From assembly GCA_032717465.1 (NCBI GenBank), contig CM064690.1:26949153-27013152 (forward strand): a DNA stretch of 64,000 nt, in the 5' to 3' direction. Below, piece after piece: positions 46,524 through 57,430 of this stretch. The notes under the pieces were generated by a model, which saw nothing but the letters and a program-made list of their open reading frames with translations, ran no database searches and was not told the origin of the DNA. Source of the stretch: Coenobita brevimanus. Taxonomy: Eukaryota > Arthropoda > Malacostraca > Decapoda > Coenobitidae. How positions within the stretch are numbered: the first letter of the stretch is position 1; the number at the start of each line of letters is the position of its first letter. Both the position numbers and the translations under genes were made by a program.

Positions 46524-46559
46524 CTTTTCTCCGGCAACAATTGATATGTACCTCTTCAA

Positions 46560-47330
46560 TCCTTCCTCAGATTTTAATTATCTCATCTCATTTTATTTCT
46601 CCATTATGTTTCATTATACTCAATCTCCTCCTTACGTTTCTCCATTCCTGATTCTCTTTCCTTTCCTCTCCTTTCCACTCATATCTCTTACTCATTCGAT
46701 TTCATCAATATTATCCTTCTCTTTGCTTCTCTCCCTCTTTGCTCTCCTTTCTCTACTCCCCACCTTCATCATCCTCATTCTCCACCATTACTATCCTCCT
46801 CTCCATCGCCTGTTTCTCTGTCACCGCCATCTTTTTCTTTCTTCTTTCTCTCTTCCACCATTCTCATACCTTCCTTTTCTTCTTAACAAATCCCCCTCCT
46901 TCCCTCCCTCACTCTCTTCCATCACCACCATCGTCATCTCTCTCTTTCCTCCCTCCCTCCCTCCCTCCCTCTGTCCTACCTCCCACGCCATCACAATCAC
47001 CATCATCACCCTCTTTATTCTCCCTCCCTCCTACCCTTCCCCACCATCACCACCCCATCACAATCACCTCCCCCTTCCTCCTTCCCCCCTATTTTCCCCT
47101 CTACCACCACCACCACCATCATCAACATCATCATCTTTCTCCTCTTTCCTCTTACACCATCACCATCACAACCATCATCATCACCCTGCCTATCCTCCCT
47201 CCCTCCTACCCTTCCCCATCATCACCATCACAATCACCATCATCACCCTCTTTATTCTCCCTCCCTCCTACCCTTCCCAACCATCACCAACCCCATCACC
47301 ATTATCACCCTCATTCTCCATCACTCTTTC
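46560..47330. repeat. Pyrimidine-rich block with CATCACAATCACC repeats
   Basis: From about 46985 a unit of CACAATCACCATCATCACC followed by CTCCCTCCCTCCTACCC recurs at about 46989, 47166 and 47227. Long Ser/Pro/His frames are artefacts. Confidence 0.75.
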
Positions 47331-47358
47331 ACCGCCGCCTTTCCAATTAAGATTATTT

Positions 47359-47395
47359 CGCCATCAGGATTATTAGGCAAATTACAGTGATGGCG
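47359..47395. other. Small hairpin
   Basis: CGCCATCA (47359-47366) and TGATGGCG (47388-47395) are exact reverse complements around a 21-bp AT-rich loop. A chance match is possible; there is no T tract behind it. Confidence 0.3.
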
Positions 47396-47453
47396 TATCG
47401 TGTAATTAATGACTTGCGAAAAGGGAAGAAAGCACGACAAAACAAACGAACAT

Positions 47454-47456
<3 letters not shown>

Positions 47457-47516
<60 letters not shown>
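47457..47516. repeat. (CA)n microsatellite
   Basis: About 60 bp of CA. Confidence 0.95.
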
Positions 47517-47519
<3 letters not shown>

Positions 47520-47693
47520 TAAATCCATCCTGCTGAGGGGGTGGGGTGGGGGAGTAAAAGCGCGCATGAGTGAAAGAGAACGTAAGACCTTCACAAAAAT
47601 GGCATTATTTTTACACAGTCTTGCTACTTTCATGTGACCTTATTCAAGAAACTGACGGGGACTGTGGCTTATATTCTACGTGACTTCGGAAAT

Positions 47694-47860
47694 TCGTTAC
47701 ACCTCTCCCATGGCGATTTATTTTGCACATTACACCTCAATATCCTTTTGTACGTTATTGGTGTACACGATGTCGATATTAAACAGAAGTAAATAACATA
47801 AAAGAGTCCCTTAAGGTAGAATATGGTAAATGAATCGCTTAGGAAAAGGTGTCACTCATA
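47694..47860. mobile_element. Intact family B palindromic element
   Basis: The left half starts CGTTACACCTCTCCCATGGCG, then ATTTATTTTGCACATTACACC and CAATATCCTTTTGTACG. The right half ends ATATGGTAAATGAATCGC, then TTAGGAAAAGGTGTCAC. Read in reverse complement, the right half matches the left over its whole length, giving a hairpin of about 165 bp with a central loop near 47770. No coding capacity: MITE-like. It adjoins the 97-bp satellite, which contains the same right-half words. Confidence 0.65.
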
Positions 47861-47929
47861 AAAGCGCTTCTGTTTCTACCTCTCGTTTGTACCTCCTTCA
47901 ACACGAGGGGTTTCCTTAGCTTAATGAAG

Positions 47930-48490
47930 GTATTTAGATGTTAAAATGAATTACTAAAGAGAAGTATTTGCGGAACCTAAGCTAACTGAGACCAGGAGCC
48001 ACGATGACGAGGAGGAGACGTTTAAAATAAGCCGCTGGAGAAGAGTATTCACGAAATCCGCCACGCCAACGGAGACGGGGACCCAAAAGTCACGAAGAAG
48101 AGGAGAAGATGTTTAGTCAGAATAAGTAGTTGACAAAGAGTAGCTGCGAAATCTAAGCTAACAGCGAACAGGACCCAAAACAACGAAAAGGAAGAGAAGG
48201 GAGAGATGCATAGCCAAAATAAGTCGCTGAAGAAAAGCCGTCACGTAATTCGGCACGGTACCGGAGAACAGGACCCAAAGCCACGAAGAAGAAAAGGTGA
48301 AACTATCTAGAAAAAAATAAGCAGGTGAAGAAGAGTAGTTACGAAATCTAAGCCAACGAAAGAGAGAACCAAAAGTCACGAAGAAGAGGAAGGGAGTGAG
48401 ACGCTTCGAGAAAATAAGTCGCTACGAAATCTGTCAACGAGAACACGACAGAAAAGCCAACGAAGAAGAGGAGGAGGAGGAGGAGAAGGA
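47930..48490. repeat. Six-copy ~97-bp satellite derived from family B
   Basis: Units begin near AATAAGTCGCTGAAGAAAAG at about 47945, 48026, 48121, 48218, 48317 and 48413 (spacing 81, 95, 97, 99 and 96 bp). Each continues with TTACGAAATCTAAGCCAACG, CAGGACCCAAAAGTCACG and AAGAAGAGGAGAAG. The AAGTCGCTGAAGA word is identical to the family B arm at 43.03 kb, and TTACGAAATCT and CCAAAAGTC match the reverse complement of the element at 49.5 kb. The 73-residue minus-strand frame here is a by-product. Confidence 0.8.
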
Positions 48491-48514
48491 GGATCGACGG
48501 ACCGCAAAATGGAA

Positions 48515-48640
48515 TTAGATCCCCTCCCTGAGACCGGTGCTATCAGGCCTAATACCTTTTATTCGGGCGATTATCAGTGTTAATGCTTCTTAGTCCATCT
48601 TGTCTTTATCTCCGCCCCGTCCCCACAGCCTTTGAGAAAC
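48515..48640. promoter_or_regulatory. Single-copy island
   Basis: GGTGCTATCAGGCCTAATACC and TTCGGGCGATTATCAGTG occur in balanced DNA directly after the satellite. GATTATC/TAATACC are homeodomain- and GATA-like words. Evidence for function is only the contrast with flanking repeats. Confidence 0.2.
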
Positions 48641-48649
48641 CCCCTAATG

Positions 48650-49190
48650 GTGGTTGGTGATAGGGGATTGAGGGAGGGGTGAGGGGGAGGGAGAGAAAAG
48701 GGCTTAGGGAGGAAAGGGAGGGATGGAGGGAAGAGGAAAGGAAATGAGCGAGAGATATAATGGGAGAAAGGAGGGTTTATAAAGGAAAGACAGACAGAGA
48801 GAAAGGGAAGGGAAGTGAACGAGGAAAATAAAAGGGTATGAGCTTAGGGAGGGAAATGTGGGATGGAGGGAAGAGGAAAGGAAATGAGTGAGAGATATAA
48901 AGGGAGAAAGAAAGATTTATAGAGGAAAGAGAGAGAGACGAGGAAAGGAGTAAGAAATATTGAAGCAAGAAAGATTTATAGAGGAAAGAGACAGAGACGG
49001 GGGAAGAGGGAAAGAAATGAAATGGACAGGGAACATATACTGAGAGAGAAGAGGGAAGGAAATGGGCGAAAAATATACAGGGAGAAATAAGGGTATACTG
49101 AGGAAAGAGAGGGACGGAGGGAGGAGGAAAGGGAGAGAGTAGGACTTTGAGAGGAAAGGGAAAACTGGACACGAAAAGAAAGGGCGAGGA
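48650..49190. repeat. Minisatellite with about 66/132-bp period
   Basis: GATGGAGGGAAGAGGAAAGG recurs at about 48722 and 48854 (132 bp), each followed by AAATGAGNGAGAGATATAA and GGGAGAAAG. TTTATAGAGGAAAGAGA recurs within. Purine-rich frames on the other strand are artefacts. Confidence 0.8.
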
Positions 49191-49371
49191 AAGGACTGTA
49201 AGATGAAAAACAGTGGCAAGGAAGGAGAGGAAACAGACTGTATGAAGAAAGTAAATGGAGAAAAGAGGACACTGAGAAGAGAGACAGGCAAGAGGAAAAA
49301 TGGAAAAGGGGAGGACTACACAGGTACAGATAAAAAAAAAAAAAAATGCTTTGGAGGGAAAAAATGGCATG

Positions 49372-49396
49372 AGAGAGAGAGAGAGAGAGAGAGAGA
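49372..49396. repeat. (GA)n microsatellite
   Basis: A short GA array. Confidence 0.9.
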
Positions 49397-49489
49397 AAAT
49401 GTAACTTAGAGATGGTTATAAAAAGAAATATGTTACTTGAGACATTTTTTGCATCTCGAAATAATAACACACAATTATATATGTAACTC

Positions 49490-49620
49490 ATCCGAGGACT
49501 TTTGGTTATATATTAAGTGGCTTTTGAGATTTCGTTACATCCAAGCGGAATAAATCTAACATAAAAGATAAGGGTAATGTATAATATGCAAAATAAATCG
49601 CCAAGGATAAGGTGTTAGGG
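49490..49620. mobile_element. Family B element, left arm shortened
   Basis: GGCTTTTGAGATTTCGTTAC marks the left edge and CAAAATAAATCGCC, then AAGGATAAGGTGTTA, the right. AACATAAAAGATAAGGG links the halves and aligns with AACATAAAAGAGTCCC at 47.79 kb. The left arm lacks roughly 40 bp compared with the element at 47694-47860. Confidence 0.6.
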
Positions 49621-49834
49621 ACCCTCATATGCCATCCAGAACAAGGTCCTTACTAACACCAAACTGCCTGACCTTACGACCAAAACCCATCCCCGTGCTT
49701 GGTTGGTCATCGTCATAGCAACCAAAAAAAAGGCGACCGACCATAATTACCACCACCACCACCAGACCAGAAAATGAAAGAAAGAAAAAAAAAAAAGATA
49801 ATGCGACAGCCACTTTGTTATTGACACTTGAAAT

Positions 49835-50000
49835 TACGACTTAAGTGCGCCCCCTTTGATTGAAACTTCCGATTACTGGGACGGCGTAAGGTATGGGCGC
49901 CCCGCTGTGATCCAGATGAGGGCTGTGGCGGCGCTGTGTCATGTGGCCGCCTCCGGGTCTTGGCGGTGCATTCTGGGAGGGACGGGACACTGGACCGCGT
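49835..50000 (+). promoter_or_regulatory. GC-richer single-copy island with ZNF143-like word
   Basis: The segment contains GTGCGCCCCCTTTGATTG, several GGCGGCG-type words and TGCATTCTGGGAGGG. TTCTGGGA is the core of the ZNF143/Staf motif known in animal promoters. No TATA or coding frame follows; the TTTCACGG minisatellite starts 30 bp later. Confidence 0.25.
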
Positions 50001-50029
50001 AAAAACAATGAGGGGGGTGGGTTTGTACC

Positions 50030-50245
50030 GGTGGGGGTAGATATTTCACGGTGGGGGTTGGTATTTCACGGTGGGGGTTGATATTTCACGGTGGGGTTGA
50101 TATTTCACGGAGATGTTTATATTTCACGGAAGGAGTAGGAGTTAATATTTTACGGATGGGTTGATTTTTCACGGCGGGGTTGATATTTCACGGAAGGGTT
50201 GGTATATCACAGTAGGCACAGATATTCCATGGTGTAAATCTCATA
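50030..50245. repeat. GATATTTCACGG minisatellite, about 22-bp unit
   Basis: GATATTTCACGGTGGGGGTT recurs from 50039, first exact then with growing change (TTGATTTTTCACGGCGG, GGTATATCACAG). About nine copies are visible; isolated forms persist to about 50370 (TATTTCACGG). Confidence 0.9.
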
Positions 50246-50604
50246 AATAATTCGCGATGGAGGTAGACAAATTCCTGGATGGTAGATGTTATACAGAGGA
50301 GTAGAAATTCATTGAGGGTAGATTAAAAAAAAAATGTAGATATATGATAATAAGGTGGTTATTTCACGGCTTGTTGAGCATATAGGAGTGAGTTTAATAA
50401 TCAAGATCTGCATGAGTATAAAATGACGAGGTTATTATTGCACTGTCTGATATCTCGTTATTAACTGTTATGATCTTATGCAGGGATAATCAGACAGGAG
50501 AAGAATTTATGCTGAAAAACGAAAATAAACAGAATCGTAAAGAAAGGACTGGTTACAACATAAAAAAATTGAGGGTTCATACATTTTTTAATTAACAGTG
50601 CATT

Positions 50605-50610
<6 letters not shown>

Positions 50611-50656
<46 letters not shown>
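50611..50656. repeat. (GA)n microsatellite
   Basis: A pure GA array followed by GGGGG. Confidence 0.95.
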
Positions 50657-50658
<2 letters not shown>

Positions 50659-50789
50659 GTCACTAGCTTAACATGTCTTTAGAAGAGGGGGAGGGGGTAA
50701 AAATGTCACGGGTCTCGAACCGGGGAAGGAAAAAGCCAAAATACCGGGAACCAGGACCACTTATGACCGTCTAGACCGGCTACGGACGG

Positions 50790-51160
50790 CTGCTAATGGA
50801 GGTATGGGAGGGGGGAGGGGTGGGGGCGAGAGGGGAAAGAGAGGGGGGGAATAGATGTGAGGGGGGGGTCGCTTCGTCACGGGTTAGTGCTGATGAGGCG
50901 GGGGTAGGGGGGGTAGGATCTTCACAGGCTGGACTTCTTTTAAGGGGGTACATTTGTCACAGATCTGGAGCTGAAGAGGGGGTGTGGGTGATGATTCGTG
51001 AGGAAGAGGTTGGGGGAGGGGGGGGGTCGTTAATGAGTAGGGAGGTGGGGGTGTTAATGACCAAGGAGGCGACTACTGTAGGCAGTATAGGGAGGGGAAA
51101 TGGGGGAAGAGAGGAGAAATGAGGAGGGGGGAGAAAGAAGGGCGAGGGTAAGTGCTATTT
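50790..51160. repeat. G-rich block
   Basis: GGGGG runs and GGGGAGGGG words, compatible with G-quadruplex formation on the plus strand. A plus-strand frame of 108 residues is a Gly/Glu artefact. Confidence 0.65.
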
Positions 51161-51213
51161 CTAAAGTTAGGTTTTGGAAGGGGCTATTAGGACGAATGTG
51201 AATAAAAAGTGGA

Positions 51214-51271
<58 letters not shown>

Positions 51272-51390
51272 ACAGATACACAAATCACACAAGCTTCGCG
51301 GTCCTTACTAGGTGGTCCAGCCTCAATACAGACAAAAAGATTTATTTGCTAATTATAGTAGGCTGAGAGAGAGAGAGAGAGAGAGAAAGG
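51214..51390. mobile_element. Family C repeat between two (GA)n arrays
   Basis: The core GGTCCTTACTAGGTGGTCC (about 51300-51318) and its flanks (AGATACACAAATCACAC before, AAAAAGATTTATT after) recur at 59.5 kb. GA arrays lie on both sides, at about 51216-51266 and 51366-51387. Confidence 0.6.
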
Positions 51391-51599
51391 AGGAGACCAC
51401 TTCCTCTATCAACCAAGCAACAGAAAACAGAGCAAACGAAAAAGAAAGAAAAAAAGAAAAATCATACAGAAATCGCGAGACCAGACCGAAACACAACGGT
51501 ACTCAGTCACCCTCAACAATTTCGATATTTCATTCCTCAGGCCCGCAGCGACCAACTCCAGTGGGTGTAATTTCGCAGCAAAATCGGGGACTGTCTTGA

Positions 51600-51760
51600 G
51601 GCAGTCTGGAGGCGAGGTTTGGGTAGGTTAATATATATGGGGTTAATTTGTTTGGGTACGGGGTGAACTGGGGGATTGGTAAATGTATATGGTGGTAATC
51701 TATTTGGGTACGGGGAGGATTGGGAGATTGGGTGAATGGTTTGGTGGGTGGGTAGGTAGT
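51600..51760. repeat. 52-bp tandem duplication
   Basis: TTTGGGTACGGGG occurs at 51651 and 51703, with GGGGTTAATTTG and GGTGGTAATCTA before it. A third, looser copy lies upstream (GGCGAGGTTTGGGTAGG). Confidence 0.75.
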
Positions 51761-51771
51761 GATGTGATCTT

Positions 51772-51774
<3 letters not shown>

Positions 51775-51803
<29 letters not shown>
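51775..51803. repeat. (CT)n microsatellite
   Basis: A CT array after TTTATT. Confidence 0.9.
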
Positions 51804-51806
<3 letters not shown>

Positions 51807-52278
51807 ATTTTCTATACATTCTCAGCATCACGTAACTTATGCTCTCTCTTCCGTACTATCATTTCCTTATGCTGTATTTCATTTTTATCAGCATTTCCAT
51901 TAGTATCAAAGCCAAACCACCTCGTTGGGCCCGTAAAGTCTGTATCGTCTGTATGTCTTCGCAACCATGCAACCCTCCTAGTGTCTCTCCACCGTTACTC
52001 CACTATTACATTAACTTCACATCCCGTCCCTCGATTTCAACACTGAATACAATATCTGGATTATATATATATATATATTTTTTTTTCCTTTACCTTGATA
52101 GTGATCTAGGTTATCTGATTTTAACCACATTCTATGCTTTTCAATTCTTCGGTTATTTTTGTATTTCTTTCCACGATTTCACTCCAGAGTTTCTTCTAAA
52201 TCCACGTCTTAACACCTCCAGTATGTAGTTCTTTTTTTAGTTCTTGCTTTGCTATCCTCTCCAGCTCATACATTTTGA

Positions 52279-52468
52279 TTTAATTTATTCCTCATGCTAC
52301 TAGACGACGGTATTCAGCTTAAATGAGGATCCTGTTCATGATGGGAATAATGAAGGCTATATGCAGCCCCATCGGAACATTTCTTCTGAGCTGAATGAAA
52401 ATCGTATGACAGAAGCAAGGTAAAAAAAAAAAAAAAATACAAATAAAGTTCTCAGGCTGAAGGGGTTA
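52279..52468. mobile_element. Family A element
   Basis: It ends with CTCAGGCTGAAGGGGTTAC (about 52451-52469), the right end of the family. The inner blocks GTATTCAGCTTAAATGAGG and GAGCTGAATGAAAATCGTATG appear in both orientations, as in the palindrome at 5341-5550. An A run at about 52422-52438 interrupts the right half. Confidence 0.5.
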
Positions 52469-52599
52469 CACTACTGATCTCATTCGTACCTGAAAGAGAA
52501 TTTTTAAACAATTTTCCAAGTCAATATTACTTTTTTTATTTTTCACTGTTCTTTGCAGCAGCATTCACGATTTTCCTTTTTTTTCTGAATACTGATAGC

Positions 52600-52680
52600 A
52601 CTCGCAGGCTCCTATGACCCACTCAGCTGGATAAAATCGTCTGTGCTTAACTGGCATTAAAAAAAAAAAAAAAGCGAGTA
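52600..52680. mobile_element. Family A inner block and poly(A) run
   Basis: CCACTCAGCTGGATAAAATCG continues as TCTGTGCTTAACTGG and then an A run (about 52658-52672). It is the same order as at 2.3-2.4 kb, so the A run seems to be part of a subfamily. Confidence 0.45.
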
Positions 52681-52778
52681 TGAGAGGGTTGTTGGTCCTC
52701 CCATGAAAGACCGCACTATTGTAGAAATCTTTTAGTCTGCTTTCAGGGTATCTTCACGCAGATTCCTCTCCGTCAAAT

Positions 52779-52813
<35 letters not shown>
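52779..52813. repeat. (CA)n microsatellite
   Basis: About 35 bp of CA. Confidence 0.95.
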
Positions 52814-52816
<3 letters not shown>

Positions 52817-52854
52817 AAAAGGTAAAGTTGATGGTGGAATTATGTACAGAGTTC

Positions 52855-53000
52855 ATTAACCCGTTCAATGCAAGGACACTCCACTCAGCTGAACTGTTTG
52901 GAAATATCAAGAGTAAAATTCTGTCTCCCGCACTGACAACGTTCATGGAAGCAATCGGTATATTAAACTCCATCACTTAAAAAAAAAAAAAAAAAAATCC
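52855..53000 (+). mobile_element. Family A element with poly(A) end
   Basis: TTAACCCGTTCAATGCAAGG begins at about 52857 and CCACTCAGCTGAACTGTTTGG follows. An A run closes the segment at about 52978-52996. It is the third case in the window of family A sequence ending in A runs. Confidence 0.5.
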
Positions 53001-53259
53001 AAACTTAATATATCAGATGTGAGAATGCAAGGAAAAAATAGTATTCGTATTGAAAGTGTTACCTCGCCTCCTCGCTATAAATCTCTCTCTTATCTATACT
53101 TTGGTCTCTGGGTCTCCTTTCCCGTGTCGCAACTGACCTTACATCCATCCCACTTTTCCAACTAATATCGATCTTTTCATATTCCTTCATATTTTACCTG
53201 TTCTTTTACCTTGTGGTTTTAGGGTAAGTATACATTAACTTATTTGTCTCTGTCTTAAC

Positions 53260-53360
53260 TCGTGGTGTCGTATTCTAAGTACTGGAGAACTCGTAACACC
53301 TTGGCGATTTTAGCTTAAGAGAATCGTAAGAAAATATGACGTATAGAAGAAAAAGTCACT
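53260..53360 (-). mobile_element. Family B arm, solitary
   Basis: ACTCGTAACACCTTGGCGATTTT is the reverse complement of the family B right end, preceded by GTATTCTAAGTACTGGAG as at 47.67 kb. The second arm is missing. A family A-like end (GAACTGAAGGTGTTATG) lies at about 53352-53368. Confidence 0.5.
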
Positions 53361-53459
53361 GAACTGAAGGTGTTATGATCCAATAAGAATCCAGCCCCAC
53401 TTTCCCACATCGGTCAAGTTTCTACCAATCACGTATTTTTTCCAGGTTGGATATTGGTG

Positions 53460-53860
53460 TGTGTGTTTTGAAATGGAACCTCGAGTGCGGTCATCCATTC
53501 TGGTGTTTCATATACATTCTTTTTTTATATTCTGCCAGTCATACAGTTCATTACACGTTCGACAACCTGAGTGTCTGATTATTTACATTCTTGCTCTCTC
53601 ACACACACCGTCATCCTCCCTCGCACACCTGACCTCCCTCTCACTCCATATTTCACACTTATTGACAGTATTTGGAGCCGAACGGGAAGGGAAGTTTTAT
53701 CTACCTGGATTTTTCTCCCTCGTCATGCGTTCAGGTGTACTGTTTCTCGTGTTTCTATTTATCTTGGGACCTTGTGTTTTTTTTTTTTTTTCGAATTTCG
53801 TTACGTCGGTTTCATGTTAATTTTCGTTTTTATTACGGATTTCCTTATGTTCGTTTTTAT
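53460..53860. other. Unassigned segment
   Basis: Mixed pyrimidine-leaning DNA without tandem structure. Overlapping frames at 53461-54071 are not supported by domain content. Confidence 0.35.
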
Positions 53861-53868
53861 AATTAAAG

Positions 53869-53872
<4 letters not shown>

Positions 53873-53915
<43 letters not shown>

Positions 53916-54320
53916 ATTTTCCTATCTATCTGGTTTTCTTTCGACTCCTGTTATATTTGTTTTTTTTCTTCCATTCTTTTCATCATATTTCTTCCCTTAT
54001 CGATTTTATTACGTAAATTTTCCGACCCATTTGACCTCTTTCCACTTTTTTTTTTTTTTTTTTTACTGTGATTTATGTGTTTATTACGCTTGTTTCCCTA
54101 TTATCGTTTTTATTAGGGCTGTTTACTGTCTCTGCTGATCATGATTCTAAGTCCTGCTATCTAAAGTGTCTCTTACCTTATATATTACTAGTCTACTTTT
54201 TCTCTCGTATCAATTTGGTTTTCTCCATTCAATTTTGCTATAACTGTACAATTTCTTCCGGTGATGATGACCTGTGATCTTTTCAAGTGCCAATGTCGAC
54301 TGTTTCTTATTTACAGCTTG

Positions 54321-54388
<68 letters not shown>
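53873..54388. repeat. (CT)n at 53873-53911 and compound (CT)n-(CA)n at 54326-54388
   Basis: The second array is a CT run joined at about 54356 to CA units, the complement-type of the common GT-GA compound arrays. Confidence 0.9.
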
Positions 54389-54389
<1 letters not shown>

Positions 54390-54704
54390 ACTCCCCTTTT
54401 TCTGCTTCACATACACACACACACCCACTGCCCCTCCAGCTCTTTTTCCCTTCCCTCATACATCCTTCTCCAGGTCGCCGTCTTGTGTGTTTCCGTCCAC
54501 ATTTTATACCCAAACCACCGTCTTCCTCTCTGTCGCAACTGCCCTCTCCCTCAATCCATATTTTAGCCTTATCCTCCATCTTCTGAACCCTGACTACACA
54601 CCAGTTCCAAACGAGAAATCTTACATATTTGGTTTTTACTCGTCTCTGTCGCTCGTGTTTCCCTTTGTTTCGAGAGCTTTTAGTATTTGTTGGTGTTCGT
54701 ATAT

Positions 54705-55100
54705 ACCTCCTTCACTACGAGCAGGTCATTTTTTTTATTATATTATTTTACGAGCAAGTCATATTTATTTAATTTATTAGATTACGAGCAGGTCTTTATT
54801 TTTATTTTATTATTTTACGAGAAGGTCTTTATTTTTATTTTATTATTTTACGAGTAGGTCTATTTTTATTTTTTTATTTTACGAGTAGGTCTATTTTTAT
54901 TTTATTATTTTACAAGTAGGTCTATTTTTATTTTATTATTTTACGAGCAGGTCATTTTTCATTATTTTACGAGTTTTTTTTTTTATTATTATTATTTTAC
55001 GAGCAGGTAATTTTTTCATTTTATTATCCTAGGCGCGGGTCACTTCTTATTTAACGAGCAGGTCATTTTTTTAGTTTATTATTTTACAAGCAAACCACTA
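54705..55100. repeat. TTTTACGAGNAGGTC minisatellite, 30-37-bp unit
   Basis: Units of TTATTTTACGAGNAGGTC plus a T-rich spacer recur about ten times between 54715 and 55085. The first unit is the phrase CTCCTTCACTACGAGCAGG, which resembles a family A terminus. Confidence 0.9.
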
Positions 55101-55124
55101 TTTTATTATTGCAAGCGTACTATA

Positions 55125-55180
55125 ATCTAGTCCGCTTCAGTACGAGGGGCCATTCCTCAGATGAATAAAATCGATTGGGA
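55125..55180 (+). mobile_element. Family A end beside the minisatellite
   Basis: GTCCGCTTCAGTACGAGGGG, then CCATTCCTCAGATGAATAAA and ATCGATTGG, is a clear family A left end with inner block. It shares ACGAG with the minisatellite unit. Confidence 0.55.
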
Positions 55181-55960
55181 GCAGCAGAAGAAGAAGAAGA
55201 AAAAGAAAGAAAGAAAGAAGAGAAAAAAGAAAAAAGAAAGATAAAAAAAAAGGTTAGAAGGAACAGATTGATGAGGGACCAAGATTTCGTTAAAGTGAAA
55301 ATCCTCAGAGGTACAGTGAAGCATCATATGGGGCTTCTGTAGTGATGCACCTTGAGTGGAAAAATCCTTAGGGAGTGACTAACTGACCGGGCCGCTCCTC
55401 AAGATACTCCCGCCTTTTAAGGTAAGTCCTCGTACTGAACTCACGATTCCGCCACACGTTCCACCAGCTGTGCCTACCACGGACTAGTGTTTTTGCATTT
55501 CCCAATTATATTAACTACAGCTTAGAGTATCTGATTTTCCACTCCTGTTTTTCCACCTTATACTTGTCTTCCAATTCTTAGTTCAAGGTACTCCAATAAT
55601 CCATTCCCTTACACCACCTTATAACTATTTTCCCAGTATTAGTAGCCTCAGCATGTCTTCACAATATTCTGAGCCATCTGAGAAAATTTCCTTCCTCAGC
55701 TTTATCATATATCTAACTAGCTCTTTCCCTCTTTCATACCAGAACACTAATAAACTTGTGTCTTGTTTCTCACTCCACAACCCTACGCCTCTGTCTTAAA
55801 AATTAAATTCCCTTACATCAATCGCCTCTTTTCTCCATTGCACCCAAACCTTCTCTCTATATGCCTTTACGCTGCGTCCGTTCGTCGATTTTCTTATCTT
55901 TTCTTCTGTTTGTCTGCCTGTCTGTCTTTGTCCCTCTCTGTCTCTGCCTCTTTATCTCTG
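55180..55960. other. Unassigned DNA after a GAAA-rich tract
   Basis: AAGAAAGAAAGAA repeats to about 55250, then mixed DNA without recognisable gene or repeat to the CA array at 55972. Confidence 0.4.
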
Positions 55961-55969
55961 TCTGTCTGT

Positions 55970-55971
<2 letters not shown>

Positions 55972-56041
<70 letters not shown>
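55972..56041. repeat. (CA)n microsatellite, about 70 bp
   Basis: It follows a CTGTCTGTC tract. Confidence 0.95.
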
Positions 56042-56047
<6 letters not shown>

Positions 56048-56059
56048 CCCTAGCCCTGT

Positions 56060-56500
56060 CGTGTCGCCCAGTTCCACCCATAAATCAGCCGGCCTGGGAG
56101 TGTTGTCATTAGGCCAATCGTTGCATCAGATACTACAAGAATTATTGATCAACCTTCGGGCATATCGAGAGGGGGAGGAGGAGGTGGAAGAAGGGCAGGG
56201 CTAAAGGTCCGTGGACAGAAAGAACTGTTCGTGATTTCTGGGTGGGGATTTCCGTCGGTCTGTTAGTGTCTTGGGTTTTTCTTTTTTCCCTCTCTATTTG
56301 GTGTAGTTGCTAAGTTCTGATCATATAAGAACAAGAAAACGTGGAGAGGAGAGGCTAGTGGTTCGTGAATAGAAGTGCTCGTGATTCGTGGTGTTCGAGA
56401 TTTCTATCAGTCGCTTCGTGTATCTTTTGGCTTTGTTTGCGTTGCTAAGCTGCTAAATGTGTTCCTGCTCCTCACTGCTATACATGGCGACATTGCTAAG
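56060..56500. other. Single-copy segment
   Basis: Contains CATTAGGCCAATCG and CGTGGTTCGTG-like duplicated words (GTGATTTCTGGG near 56232 and GTGATTCGTGG near 56379). The surrounding phrases (AGAGGAGAGGCTAGTGGTTCG and GGGCTAAAGGTCCG) hint at an old 150-bp duplication. Confidence 0.3.
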
Positions 56501-57130
56501 TTGATCTGGGTCTTTCCTCTTCCCACCTACAGTCCTCTTGCCTCCTTCTCCCCTACCTATCTACACTCAGCTTCCACCTCTTTCGCTTCTCCTTCACCAA
56601 CACACCAGTTCCTCGTAAATTTCTCCCTCAGCTCACTTCGCCTGCTACCTTGTTCTGTCCTCCACATTTCACTGGCAGATTCCCCCTCCATTTCACCCTC
56701 TCCTTCCACTCACATTTTCGCCTCTCGTCCATTTGTATCCCTCTGCGATACAATATTCCTTTTCCAGTTATGTACCCACATCGTTCTATCTATCTACCAT
56801 AGCCACATTTCCTCTCTTTCATCCATACTACCCAAGCTAGTATATTTGTCTATCGAACTTGCCGATATCTATCTCAACCTTTTCCCCCAACACATCACCT
56901 TTCTCGTGCGCAATATTTTTCCATCAACATCCTCCTTTTGCAATGACGCATAATTTTCATTCATCACTGACACATCACAACCCCTTCTCTTCCAATTGCT
57001 TGATTCTATTTCTCTCATCTACTTTCTCTCACCCACATTCACTCTCCCATCCTTTCTCTACCATTTGCTTCTTTATCGCATCCACATCTTTTCTCTCTCA
57101 CTTCCTCTCCTTCACGAACATGCCTTCTTG

Positions 57131-57166
<36 letters not shown>

Positions 57167-57430
57167 GCTCCCCACATTTACCTTTGCCATCCACATTTCT
57201 CCCCCTCTCTCACCCACGTTCTCCCTCTTCACTTCCCTGTTACCTGCCGCTCCTTCTCGTCACATCCGCCCTTTTCCTCCACACTTCCTACCCACTCCCA
57301 TCCACATTCCCTCCCTCCTGTTCCAACCACGCCTCCCTGCATAGTCACCCACCCCCTCTCACGCTTACAACCCCCTCGTCCCTCTTCCTCCCCCTCCCGT
57401 TTTGTAAGGTCCCTCTCCATCAACACTTAG
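56500..57430. repeat. Pyrimidine-rich block with (CT)n
   Basis: CTTCC, CACATTT and CTCTC words with a CT array at about 57138-57164. CACATTTNCC words near 56660-57300 recur loosely. Frames up to 192 residues are artefacts. Confidence 0.65.

Noticed and set aside
52063..52082. (TA)n run as a TATA box
   Set aside because: It is a simple TA microsatellite next to a T run; no CCAAT, GC box or start context is present.
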